From assembly GCA_964632495.1 (NCBI GenBank), contig CAZWDS010000024.1:1-40895 (forward strand): a DNA stretch of 40,895 nt, read 5' to 3'. The notes under the pieces were generated by a model. That model searched no databases. It was not told the origin of the DNA and saw only the letters and a list, made by a program, of their open reading frames with translations. How positions within the stretch are numbered: position 1 is the stretch's first letter; each line of letters begins with the position of its first letter. This DNA comes from CALKXV01 sp964632495 (GTDB lineage Bacteria > Pseudomonadota > Alphaproteobacteria > Rhodobacterales > Rhodobacteraceae). Below, one piece after another: positions 22,546 to 31,149 of the stretch. The translations under genes and the position numbers were made by a program.

Positions 22546-23910
22546 ATGGACGGCACAATTCTGGTCGCGGACGACGACCGCACAATCCGCACCGTTCTGA
22601 CGCAAGCTTTGACACGCGCGGGCTGCAAGGTGCATGCGACATCGTCCTTGGTGACGCTGATGAGATGGGTGGAAGAGGGCAAAGGCGATCTGGTGATCTC
22701 GGACGTGGTGATGCCGGATGGCAATGGGATCGAACAATTGCCCAAGATCAAGGCGGCGCGGCCCAGCTTGCCGGTGATCGTGATCTCGGCGCAAAACACC
22801 ATCGTGACCGCCATTCAGGCGACCGAGGCCGAGGCCTTTGATTACCTGCCCAAACCCTTTGACCTGCCGGATTTGATGCGCCGCGCCGGCCGTGCGCTTG
22901 AAACCAAACGCCGGGTGCAGCCGGTGGCCCCGAAAGCGCCGGAGACGATGACGGATGATCTGCCTTTGGTGGGGCGTACGGCCTCGATGCAGGCGCTTTA
23001 TCAGTTGATCGCGCGGGTGATGAATGCGGACTTGCCGGTGTTGATCACGGGCGAAAGCGGGACGGGTAAATCCCTGATCGCCAAAACCATCCATGACCTC
23101 AGCGACCGGCGGACTTTGCAGTTCGTCATCGCAACGGGCGCGGATCTGGACACGATGGAAGGCCCGGCTAGGATTATCTCGAAGGCGCGGAATGGGACGA
23201 TCCTGTTTGATGAAGTCGCTGATCTGCCCGAAGAGGCGCAGGCGCGCATTGTCCGGATGTTGGACAGTTTCGGCGATGGCGGTCCCCGGATCATGGCGAC
23301 CAGCCAGTCCGATCTGGCGGCCCGGATGGAGCGCGGCCAATTTCGCCAAGACCTGTTCTACCGTCTGAGCGGCGTCACTGTCAGCGTGCCACCCCTGCGT
23401 GACCGGATCGACGATATCGAGCTTCTGGCCCAGCATTTCGTCCAGAAGGGTGAAAAAGACGGGCTGCCGACGCGCCAGATTGATGCCTCGGCTCAGGACC
23501 TGATCCGCGCCTATTCCTGGCCGGGTAACGTGCGCCAATTGGAAAACACGGTGCGCCGGTTGATGCTGACGGGCAGTGAAGCGCAGGTGACCCGTGCGGA
23601 TGTGGAACAAGTGCTTGGGCAACAGCCCGCCGTTGAACCTTTGACTGGGGATGATGACGATCGCCTGTCAGCCTCCATCGCGAAACATTTGCAGCGCTAT
23701 TTCGATCTGCACGGCGGGCAGTTGCCGCCAGCCGGGTTGTACCAGCGGATCCTGCGCGAAGTTGAAATGCCTTTGATCGAAATTGCGCTTGATGCCACCG
23801 GCGGTAATCAGGCGAAATGCGCCGATCTTTTGGGCATCAACCGGAATACCCTCAGAAAGAAGATCACGGATCTCGATATCCGCGTGACACGGCGGCGCAA
23901 ATTGATGTAA
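22546..23910 (+). CDS. ntrC: Nitrogen regulation response regulator NtrC lacking the GAFTGA loop
   Basis: The 454-aa protein has a receiver domain (1-120, phosphoacceptor Asp53 in ISDVVMP, Lys103 in PKPFD), a AAA+ domain (140-340, Walker A GESGTGK 169-175, Walker B TILFDEVADL) and a C-terminal Fis-type helix-turn-helix (NQAKCADLLGINRNTLRKKI, 421-440). Normal sigma-54 activators carry ELFGHEKGAFTGA between the Walker motifs; here DTMEGPARIISKARNG runs straight into Walker B, so the sigma-54 contact loop is deleted. This is the known Rhodobacter type, which activates sigma-70 promoters. It controls nitrogen assimilation genes, possibly amt and pyrimidine use here. Confidence 0.95.
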   Translation: MDGTILVADDDRTIRTVLTQALTRAGCKVHATSSLVTLMRWVEEGKGDLVISDVVMPDGNGIEQLPKIKAARPSLPVIVISAQNTIVTAIQATEAEAFDYLPKPFDLPDLMRRAGRALETKRRVQPVAPKAPETMTDDLPLVGRTASMQALYQLIARVMNADLPVLITGESGTGKSLIAKTIHDLSDRRTLQFVIATGADLDTMEGPARIISKARNGTILFDEVADLPEEAQARIVRMLDSFGDGGPRIMATSQSDLAARMERGQFRQDLFYRLSGVTVSVPPLRDRIDDIELLAQHFVQKGEKDGLPTRQIDASAQDLIRAYSWPGNVRQLENTVRRLMLTGSEAQVTRADVEQVLGQQPAVEPLTGDDDDRLSASIAKHLQRYFDLHGGQLPPAGLYQRILREVEMPLIEIALDATGGNQAKCADLLGINRNTLRKKITDLDIRVTRRRKLM

Positions 23911-24008
23911 AACCGCAACATAGAGTGGCTGATCCGCGACTGTGGATAAAATGCCACCATTGGTAAGGCGGTCGTCGAGCAGTCGGCGCATCAAAGAGCG
24001 AGGCAAAG

Positions 24009-26264
24009 GTGGCGCAACAGGCACGCGCGGTCCTTTTTGAAAAAGCGAACAAAATCCGGCAATTACGGCGGTTTCGTAATGCTTGGACGGTCAGCCTTTT
24101 CTTGCTTGGTCCGGTTCTGGTCTTAGCGACTTTTCTGGTCTTGGGGCCGGTTGATGGAAGCGGATCTTCGTCGGCCTTGCGACTCGTTTTGCTGGCCGAC
24201 CTTGTCTATGTCTTAGCCGTAGCCACGCTTGTTGCCATGCGCATCGCGTCGATGATCGCCGCGCGGCGTGCCCGTTCGGCAGGTTCTCGCCTGCACTTGC
24301 GGCTGACTGGGGTGTTTGCCCTGATCGCGCTGATCCCCACGGTTATGGTGGCTATTTTCGCAGGAATGACGATCAACGTCGGCCTTGAGGGCTGGTTTTC
24401 CGAGCGCGTGAGCGGCGTGGTCGGTGCGTCTTTGTCGGCGGCCGAAGCTTATCAGGAAGATCAACGGCGCGACCTGAGCGAAGATGCCGAGGCTTTGGCA
24501 AGCTTTCTGGACGGCGCGCGGGAACGGTCGGTTTTCGTGTCAGATGGCGAGTTGCGACAGTTGTTGGGTCAAGGTCAGGGTCTGATCCAGCGTGGGTTGC
24601 GCGAGGCTTATGTCATTGATGGGGCAGGGGAAATCAAGGCGCGTGGCGAGCGTTCGTATCTCTTTGACTTCGAACAACCGGACGACGTGTCGTTGGAAGG
24701 TGTCGCAAACGGCGAAACCGTGATCATCGAGGACCTGGAGGTGGACGAGTTCCGGGCCTTGGCGCCTCTTGGCCGGTTCCCGGATCGCTATCTTTACGTG
24801 TCGCGCGCCGTGGACGGTGCGATTTTGGGGCTGTTGGACGAAGCGGCGGAAACGGCGCAGCTTTATACCCAGTTGGAACGCGAGCGCGGGCGCCTGGTGT
24901 TCGAGTTTGGTCTGCTTTATCTGGGCTTTGCGGTGATCCTGATTCTGGCGGCCACTTGGCTGGGGCTTTGGTTTGCCGAACGATTGGCCCGTCCCGTGGG
25001 CCGTTTGGCGGGGGCGGCGCAGCGCGTTGGTGCGGGCGATTTGGACGTGCGGGTCCGTGAAGAGCCGGGCGACGACGAAATCGCGATGCTGGGACGTTTG
25101 TTCAACCAAATGACGCGACAGTTGAAAGGTCAGCGCGACACGCTGTTGGCCAACAACGAACAGATCGAACGCCGACGCCGCCTGTTTGATAGCGTGCTGT
25201 CCTCGGTCACTGCGGGTGTCATCGGGCTGGATACCAAGGGGACGGTTACCTTTATTAACCGATCTGCCGAACGCATCTTGAAGCTGGAAGAAGACGTGCA
25301 GGGCCAGCCTTTGAAAATGGCGATCCCCGAGTTTGGAGGATTGGCCGAACGACATCTGGTCACTGGCAAAGAAACCGAACAGGACGAAATCCGCGTCTCG
25401 CGTGGCGGTGTGGCCGAGAACCTTTTGGTGCGGATTGCCACACGGAAAGGGGCCGAGGGCGAGGACGAAGGCTTTGTGATCGCCTTTGACGATGTAACGG
25501 ATCTGGTGACAGCGCAGCGCATGGCAGCTTGGGGCGACGTGGCGCGGCGGATTGCCCATGAAATCAAGAACCCTTTGACCCCCATCCAATTGTCGGCAGG
25601 GCGCATCAAGCGCAAGTTCCGCGATGCTGTCGGGGATCAGGCTGATGAATTAGACAATATGACCGATGTGATTGTCCGCAAAACCGAAGATTTGCGCCGG
25701 ATCGTGGACGAGTTTTCCAAGTTTGCCCGGATGCCCGAACCAGACCGCAGTTTACAGGATCTGACCCAGATTGTGCAGGACGCGGTGACGCTTCAGGAAA
25801 CGGTTGAGAATATCGATCTGACCTCGGACTTGCCGGATCAGCCGCTTTATTCGGACTTGGACAATACAATGATCGGTCAGGCCCTGACAAACCTGATTAA
25901 GAATGCAGGCGAAGCCATTGAAAGTTTGATTGAAAAGGGAAATACGCCGGAAGGCCACGCTCCACGGGTTCATGTGGAATTGAAGCGCGGCGATAAGGCA
26001 GCCTTCATCTCGATATCGGACAACGGCATCGGTCTTCCCGAAGATCGGTCGCGGCTGTTTGAGCCCTATGTCACATCGCGCGCAGAAGGCACCGGATTGG
26101 GCCTGCCGATTGTGAAGAAGATCATCGAAGAACACGGCGGAACGCTGGTCTTAACAGACGCAGATCCGCTGGACGGAAGCGGTCAGGTTGGGGCCCGGGC
26201 CGAAATCACGCTGCCTTTGGCGGCAGAAACAGAGCAGACGCGCGACCTGGCAGTCGCGGAATAA
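24009..26264 (+). CDS. ntrY: Membrane sensor histidine kinase NtrY
   Basis: The 751-aa protein has three membrane helices near the N-terminus (about 27-47, 57-78, 92-115), a periplasmic sensor region (about 116-292), a fourth helix (LVFEFGLLYLGFAVILILAA), a HAMP domain, a PAS domain (about 385-490) and a kinase core with His517 in RRIAHEIKNPLTPIQLSAGR. N box LTNLIKNAGEAIE and G2 GTGLGLPIVKKI follow. In alphaproteobacteria NtrY with NtrX senses nitrogen or redox state. The start is GTG 24009 with GAGGCAAAG upstream. ntrX follows after 14 bp. The gap before ntrY (98 bp) contains one perfect DnaA-box-like 9-mer. Confidence 0.94.
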   Translation: MAQQARAVLFEKANKIRQLRRFRNAWTVSLFLLGPVLVLATFLVLGPVDGSGSSSALRLVLLADLVYVLAVATLVAMRIASMIAARRARSAGSRLHLRLTGVFALIALIPTVMVAIFAGMTINVGLEGWFSERVSGVVGASLSAAEAYQEDQRRDLSEDAEALASFLDGARERSVFVSDGELRQLLGQGQGLIQRGLREAYVIDGAGEIKARGERSYLFDFEQPDDVSLEGVANGETVIIEDLEVDEFRALAPLGRFPDRYLYVSRAVDGAILGLLDEAAETAQLYTQLERERGRLVFEFGLLYLGFAVILILAATWLGLWFAERLARPVGRLAGAAQRVGAGDLDVRVREEPGDDEIAMLGRLFNQMTRQLKGQRDTLLANNEQIERRRRLFDSVLSSVTAGVIGLDTKGTVTFINRSAERILKLEEDVQGQPLKMAIPEFGGLAERHLVTGKETEQDEIRVSRGGVAENLLVRIATRKGAEGEDEGFVIAFDDVTDLVTAQRMAAWGDVARRIAHEIKNPLTPIQLSAGRIKRKFRDAVGDQADELDNMTDVIVRKTEDLRRIVDEFSKFARMPEPDRSLQDLTQIVQDAVTLQETVENIDLTSDLPDQPLYSDLDNTMIGQALTNLIKNAGEAIESLIEKGNTPEGHAPRVHVELKRGDKAAFISISDNGIGLPEDRSRLFEPYVTSRAEGTGLGLPIVKKIIEEHGGTLVLTDADPLDGSGQVGARAEITLPLAAETEQTRDLAVAE

Positions 26265-26278
26265 AGGAGACCTACGAA

Positions 26279-27700
26279 ATGGGCGATATTCTGATTGTTG
26301 ATGACGAACGCGATATTCGCGAATTGATCTCGGACATCTTGAAGGACGAAGGGTTTGAAACCCGTTTGGCCGGCACCTCGGACGAGGCGATGGCCGAAAT
26401 GAACAAAGAGCCGCCCGGACTGATGATCCTGGACATCTGGCTGAAAGACAGCCGCATGGATGGGATCGACATTCTAAAGGCCGTCAAGCGCGACACGCCG
26501 GATGTGCCGATCATCATTATATCGGGGCACGGCAACATCGAAATCGCCGTTGCAGCAATCAAGCAGGGCGCTTACGACTTTATCGAAAAGCCCTTCAATA
26601 TCGATCAGTTGATGGTTGTTATCACGCGGGCCATGGAAACCTCGCGCCTGCGCCGGGAAAACTCGGAACTGCGCCGCAAGGACGTGGCCGCGGCCGATAT
26701 GGTGGGCTCGTCGCCTGTGTTCCGGACGTTGAAGGCGCAGTTGGATAAGGTGACCAAGTCGAACGGTCGTGTGATGTTGACCGGGCCGTCCGGGTCGGGC
26801 AAGGAAATCGCCGCGCGGTATATTCACGCGGAATCGGATCGGGCCGAGGGGCCGTTTATCACGGTGAATTCCGCCTCGATCGAACCGGATCGCATGGAAG
26901 AGGTGTTGTTCGGACGCGAAAGCACAGGCCGGGGGATCGAGCCCGGTTTGTTAGAGCAAGCCCATGGCGGCGTGATCTTCTTTGACGAAATCGCTGATAT
27001 GCCCAATGGCACCCAGTCGAAAATTCTGCGCGTGTTGACCGAGCAGCAATTTCAACGGGTTGGCGGGGCGGACAACGTGCGGGTGGATCTGCGGGTGATC
27101 TCGTCCACCACGCGCAGTCTGGAACAGGAAGTGGAAAACGGCACCTTCCGGCAAGAGCTGTTTCACCGTCTGAATGTGGTGCCAATTGATGTGCCAAGCC
27201 TGGCCGAACGGCGCGAAGATGTGCCGGAACTGGCGACGTACTTCATCGAAACGTTCAACAAGGCCCAAGGTCTGCCCTTGCGCGAATTGTCGGACGAAGC
27301 CATTGCGATGCTGCAAACTATGAACTGGCCGGGCAATGTGCGTCAGTTGAAGAACGTGATCGAACGCATCCTGATTCTTGGCGCAGAAAGCGGCAACATC
27401 GCGGCCAGCGAAATCCCCGGCGAGACGCAAGCCGAGGAACAGGAAGAAGGCCGCGTTGTGCTTTCGGGCTCGCTTGCGACATTGCCGTTGCGCGAAGCGC
27501 GCGAGTTGTTCGAACGCGAGTATTTGCTGACCCAGATCAACCGATTTGGCGGCAACATCAGCCGGACGGCGAATTTTGTGGGCATGGAACGCTCGGCCCT
27601 GCACCGTAAGCTTAAGTCGTTGAATGTGGTCACATCTTCGCGTTCAGGCGTACGGGTGGCGACGGTGGCCGAGGATACAAGCGAAGAGGAAGACGCCTGA
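26279..27700 (+). CDS. ntrX: Response regulator NtrX
   Basis: The 473-aa protein has a receiver domain (phosphoacceptor Asp52 in MILDIWLKD, Lys104 in EKPFN), a AAA+ domain with Walker A GPSGSGK (169-175) and HGGVIFFDEIADMP as Walker B, and a C-terminal helix-turn-helix (NISRTANFVGMERSALHRKL). At the GAFTGA position it reads VLFGRESTGRGIEPGLLEQ, so the sigma-54 contact loop is replaced, as usual for alphaproteobacterial NtrX. ATG 26279 has AAAGGAGA upstream. It forms the ntrYX operon with the preceding gene. Confidence 0.94.
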   Translation: MGDILIVDDERDIRELISDILKDEGFETRLAGTSDEAMAEMNKEPPGLMILDIWLKDSRMDGIDILKAVKRDTPDVPIIIISGHGNIEIAVAAIKQGAYDFIEKPFNIDQLMVVITRAMETSRLRRENSELRRKDVAAADMVGSSPVFRTLKAQLDKVTKSNGRVMLTGPSGSGKEIAARYIHAESDRAEGPFITVNSASIEPDRMEEVLFGRESTGRGIEPGLLEQAHGGVIFFDEIADMPNGTQSKILRVLTEQQFQRVGGADNVRVDLRVISSTTRSLEQEVENGTFRQELFHRLNVVPIDVPSLAERREDVPELATYFIETFNKAQGLPLRELSDEAIAMLQTMNWPGNVRQLKNVIERILILGAESGNIAASEIPGETQAEEQEEGRVVLSGSLATLPLREARELFEREYLLTQINRFGGNISRTANFVGMERSALHRKLKSLNVVTSSRSGVRVATVAEDTSEEEDA

Positions 27701-27762
27701 CCCCCGACACGCTTTGACTTTGGGTAAGTCTTAACGGCAACGAAAGAAATGCGGGTTAGTCC

Positions 27763-29265
27763 ATGGTCATGTTGACCGTGGAAACCCTGAAGGCGGCTTT
27801 GACTTTGACATCGGTGCCTATGCTGGCCGTCGGTGACGATGGTCGCGTGGTGTTCCTGAATGCCGAGTTTGAAGAGCTGATGGGGTTTACGGCGACAGAG
27901 CTTTACAAGCAGCCGATCGAGTGTTTGCTGCCAAGGCGTGCGCGGGAACGGCACTCGGAATTTGTTCAGGCCTTTTTGCGTGTGCCTGCGAAACGGAAGA
28001 TGGGGCGGGGGCGCGCCCTGACCGGTGTGGCAAAGTCCGGCGTCGAAATCCCGTTGGAACTGGGGCTGAATGCTGTCGATGGGGACGATGGCCGTTATTG
28101 CATCGTTGTGGCCGTGGATCTGCGCGTGCGTCAGGATCACCAGCGCAAGATGGAACTGGCGATGGAGGCTGCGGCGACCGCGATGGTGATGGTCGACAAT
28201 GACGGCAGAATCGTTTTGACCAACGAAGCCGCGCTGGAATTGTCCGGGTATTCCCGCAGAGAGTTGTTATCAGAACATGTCGAGATTCTGGTCCCCCTGC
28301 CTGACAGACGGGCGCATCAGGTGTTTCGCAGCAATTATATGGTGCGCACGGATATGACAGACCTCAAGGTCATGCGACGTCTGCATTTACGCCATAAAAA
28401 AGGACATCTGGTTCCCATTGAAATCGCGCTGACCCCGGTGTCCACGCCCGAAGGCGACATGGTGATGAGCACGATCAGCGACCTGACCCTTCGCATCGCG
28501 GCCGAAGACGAAATGACGCGCAAAAACCAAGAATTAGAAGACGTGAACCGAAGGCTGGCCGATGCAAATGGCGAACTGATGCAGTTTGCCTATGGTGTCA
28601 GTCACGACCTGAAAGCGCCGCTTGCCTCGCTTTTGGGACTTTTGAGCCTGATGGAAGAAGACGCAGAAAACGGCGACCCCCAATCCGTTGCAGACACCGT
28701 GAGCCGCGCAAAAGCTTTATGCGAGCGGAGCCGCACCAAGGTTGAGCGTGTTTTGAAGTTTGCGCATGATGCAGACGAGGAAGATGTCGTTGCGGTCGAA
28801 TTCCCGCGCATCCTTGAAGAAACATGGGATGCGATTGTTCCGGGCATTGAAATTACCGCGAATTTGACACGCAAACTGGATGTTGAACAGTTCAACGCCA
28901 AACCAACCGGCATTCAGATCGTGCTGCAAAACCTGTTGGACAATGCTGTTAAGTACCATGATCCAGCGAAGAAAAAGGTCTCGATCTCGGTTGAAACACG
29001 CGCGGAAAAGGCTGGTGTGGCGCTGATTGTGTCGGATGATGGCGCGGGCATCCCGGCGTCTGACAAGGACCAGATATTTGACATGTTTCGGCGCGCCGAC
29101 CCGCGTTCGGGCGACGGTATTGGGCTTGCCCTGGTCAAAAAACAGGTGAACCGACTTGGCGGGCGGATTTCTTTGGAAAGTGACGTCGGACAAGGCACCT
29201 CGGTGCGGGTGTTCTTGCCACAAGGGAAAGGTGATGCGCCATGCAGATCCCCATCATCATTGTAG
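27763..29265 (+). CDS. Double-PAS soluble sensor histidine kinase
   Basis: The 500-aa protein has two PAS domains (about 5-120 and 130-245: AMVMVDNDGRIVLTNEAALE), a short coiled coil (246-272) and a kinase core. His281 lies in YGVSHDLKAPLASLLGLL, the N box is LQNLLDNAVKYH (388-399), G1 DDGAGIP (425-431), G2 DGIGLALVKK. This is the bacteriophytochrome-like HATPase class. No membrane segment is present. The 3' end overlaps the next gene, a stand-alone receiver, by 25 bases, so the pair is coupled and the receiver is the probable partner. The ribosome-binding site is weak; the ATG at 27763 is the first in frame. The signal is unknown. Confidence 0.88.
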   Translation: MVMLTVETLKAALTLTSVPMLAVGDDGRVVFLNAEFEELMGFTATELYKQPIECLLPRRARERHSEFVQAFLRVPAKRKMGRGRALTGVAKSGVEIPLELGLNAVDGDDGRYCIVVAVDLRVRQDHQRKMELAMEAAATAMVMVDNDGRIVLTNEAALELSGYSRRELLSEHVEILVPLPDRRAHQVFRSNYMVRTDMTDLKVMRRLHLRHKKGHLVPIEIALTPVSTPEGDMVMSTISDLTLRIAAEDEMTRKNQELEDVNRRLADANGELMQFAYGVSHDLKAPLASLLGLLSLMEEDAENGDPQSVADTVSRAKALCERSRTKVERVLKFAHDADEEDVVAVEFPRILEETWDAIVPGIEITANLTRKLDVEQFNAKPTGIQIVLQNLLDNAVKYHDPAKKKVSISVETRAEKAGVALIVSDDGAGIPASDKDQIFDMFRRADPRSGDGIGLALVKKQVNRLGGRISLESDVGQGTSVRVFLPQGKGDAPCRSPSSL

Positions 29266-29690
29266 ACGACGAAGAAATCGACCGCATGATCGCGGCAAAG
29301 CGCATTCAGCGATCTGATTGGGCGGACGTCCTGTCTCCGATCTATGAGGCGGTAACGGGCGACGACTTTATTCGGCATTACAAGGATGCAGATTGGCCGA
29401 AAGGGGATAACGTGTTGATTTTGATGGATATCAACATGCCGGGCAGAAGTGGATTTGAAACGGTCGAGGAATTGCAGCGCCTTTCAGCAGCCAGTGCCTC
29501 CAAATCAGATGCTGTCGTTTTGATGTATTCATCATCGGAAAATCCGGCCGATATCGCGCAAGCCAAGGCTTTGGACTTTGTGCGGGGTTATATCGTCAAA
29601 CCCTTCGACCAGGGGGATATCGAGACGATCGTGACCCTGTTTCAGCTGGAAAAAACGGATTTGGGTCCTGAGGGGCGAAAGTTGCACTAA
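29241..29690 (+). CDS. Stand-alone receiver-domain response regulator
   Basis: The 149-aa protein is a single receiver: acidic pocket VDDEEIDR, phosphoacceptor Asp in ILMDINMPGRSGFE, Ser/Thr switch region LMYSSSENPAD, and Lys in GYIVKPFDQGD. It has no output domain, as in the Rcp1-like class paired with light or PAS kinases. Output must go through protein contact or phosphotransfer. The ATG at 29241 lies inside the kinase gene (25-base overlap), and AAGGGAAAGG just upstream serves as its ribosome-binding site. trkA starts 82 bp downstream. Confidence 0.9.
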   Translation: MQIPIIIVDDEEIDRMIAAKRIQRSDWADVLSPIYEAVTGDDFIRHYKDADWPKGDNVLILMDINMPGRSGFETVEELQRLSAASASKSDAVVLMYSSSENPADIAQAKALDFVRGYIVKPFDQGDIETIVTLFQLEKTDLGPEGRKLH

Positions 29691-29772
29691 AAAACGACCC
29701 CTTACGTGCCGCTTGATCCCTTGAGCCGCCCGTGCCAGACAGGCCAAAGCTGGAACGGCCAAGAGGCTCTTC

Positions 29773-31149
29773 ATGAAGGTGATTATCTGCGGTGCGGGTC
29801 AGGTTGGCTGGCAGATCGCGCGGCATCTCTCGGGCGAGAGGAACGACGTCACCGTCGTCGACAACAATCCGGATCTGGTGCGTCGGGCGACCGATACATT
29901 GGACGTGCAGGGCATTGCAGGCCACGCCAGTTATCCCGACATTCTGGACCGTGCGGGCGCCAATGACGCCGATATGATCATCGCGGCGACCTATTCGGAC
30001 GAGGTGAACATGGTCACCTGTCAGGTCGCGCATTCGGTGTTTGGTGTGCCGCGCAAGATCGCGCGGTTGCGCGCTCAAAGCTATCACACGGCGATATACT
30101 CCGATCTGTACCGGCGCGATCATATGCCGATTGATGTGGTGATCAGCCCCGAACGCGAAGTGGCCGAAGCGGCTTTGCGCCGTCTGAACGCGCCTGCGGC
30201 TTTTGACACCGAGTTGTTTTTGGGCGGTAAGGCGCAGCTTTTGGGCATCCAGCTGGACGAAGATTGTCCGGTTCTGAACACGCCGCTCAAACAATTGACC
30301 GATCTGTTTTCCACTTTGCGAGCCTTGGTTGTTGGGATCAGGCGCAAGGGCAAACTGTTTGCGCCCGAACCCGGCGACCAGTTGTTTGACGAAGATCAGG
30401 TCTATGTGATGACCCACTTCGAAGATCTGACCCGGACGTTCGAGATTTTCGGCAAGACAATCCACCGGCAAGAACGGGTGGTGATCCTGGGCGGCGGCAA
30501 CGTTGGCTTGGCGGTGGCCAAGGCGTTAGAAGGTCGCGCAGAACGGTTGCGCGCGCGCGTCATCGAAAAGGACCGGGCTTGTGCGGAACGCGCTGCGGAC
30601 GAATTGGAACGCACCATTGTTTTGCACGGCGACGGGATGAACATGGATCTTTTGGCGGAAGCGGGGATTGACCGCGCCGATGCCATTCTGGCCGTAACCG
30701 ACGACGACAAGACCAATCTTCTGGCCTCGGTGCGCGCGAAACAGGCGGGCTCGGCCATGGCGATTGCTTTGGTGAACGATCCAACATTGGTGCCTTTGAT
30801 GGAGCCTTTGGAGATCGACGCCTACATCAACCCGCGCGCCACAACCGTCAGCTCGATCCTGCGCCACATCCGCCATGGCCGGGTGCGGGGTGTTTATTCC
30901 CTTGGCGATGCCGAGGCCGAGGTGATCGAAGCGCAGATCCTGTCGCCGTCGTCCTTGGCGGGTCGTCAGATCCGCGACATCGACTTTCCCGAAGGCGTGA
31001 TGGTGGGGGCGGTCGAAAAGGACGGCAAGATGGTCAAACCCACAGGATCGACCCGGATTGACGAAGGCGATGTGATCGTGGTCTTCGCGTTGGCCGCAGA
31101 TGTGCCCGAGGTCGAACGTCTGTTCCAGGTCTCGATCGACTTTTTCTGA
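29773..31149 (+). CDS. trkA: Potassium uptake regulatory/NAD-binding protein TrkA
   Basis: The 458-aa protein has two repeated RCK units. Each starts with a nucleotide-binding Rossmann motif: VIICGAGQVGWQIARHL at the N-terminus and VVILGGGNVGLAVAKAL near residue 236, each followed by a TrkA_C domain. It is the cytoplasmic gating ring of the Trk K+ uptake system. ATG 29773 has AAGAGG upstream. Its TGA overlaps the trkH ATG by 1 base. trkA close to ntrYX and hfq is a common alphaproteobacterial order. Confidence 0.95.
   Translation: MKVIICGAGQVGWQIARHLSGERNDVTVVDNNPDLVRRATDTLDVQGIAGHASYPDILDRAGANDADMIIAATYSDEVNMVTCQVAHSVFGVPRKIARLRAQSYHTAIYSDLYRRDHMPIDVVISPEREVAEAALRRLNAPAAFDTELFLGGKAQLLGIQLDEDCPVLNTPLKQLTDLFSTLRALVVGIRRKGKLFAPEPGDQLFDEDQVYVMTHFEDLTRTFEIFGKTIHRQERVVILGGGNVGLAVAKALEGRAERLRARVIEKDRACAERAADELERTIVLHGDGMNMDLLAEAGIDRADAILAVTDDDKTNLLASVRAKQAGSAMAIALVNDPTLVPLMEPLEIDAYINPRATTVSSILRHIRHGRVRGVYSLGDAEAEVIEAQILSPSSLAGRQIRDIDFPEGVMVGAVEKDGKMVKPTGSTRIDEGDVIVVFALAADVPEVERLFQVSIDFF

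Noticed and set aside
22531..23622. 363-aa minus-strand frame opposite ntrC
   Set aside because: Shadow frame; NtrC motifs on the plus strand are complete and no domain is seen in the mirror.
23941..23949. Perfect DnaA-box 9-mer (TGTGGATAA on the plus strand) upstream of ntrY
   Set aside because: Only one copy was noticed, with no AT-rich unwinding region; a single 9-mer is expected by chance at this scale.
24540..25589. 349-aa minus-strand frame opposite ntrY
   Set aside because: Shadow frame with low-complexity Arg/Gln/His composition; ntrY is clear.
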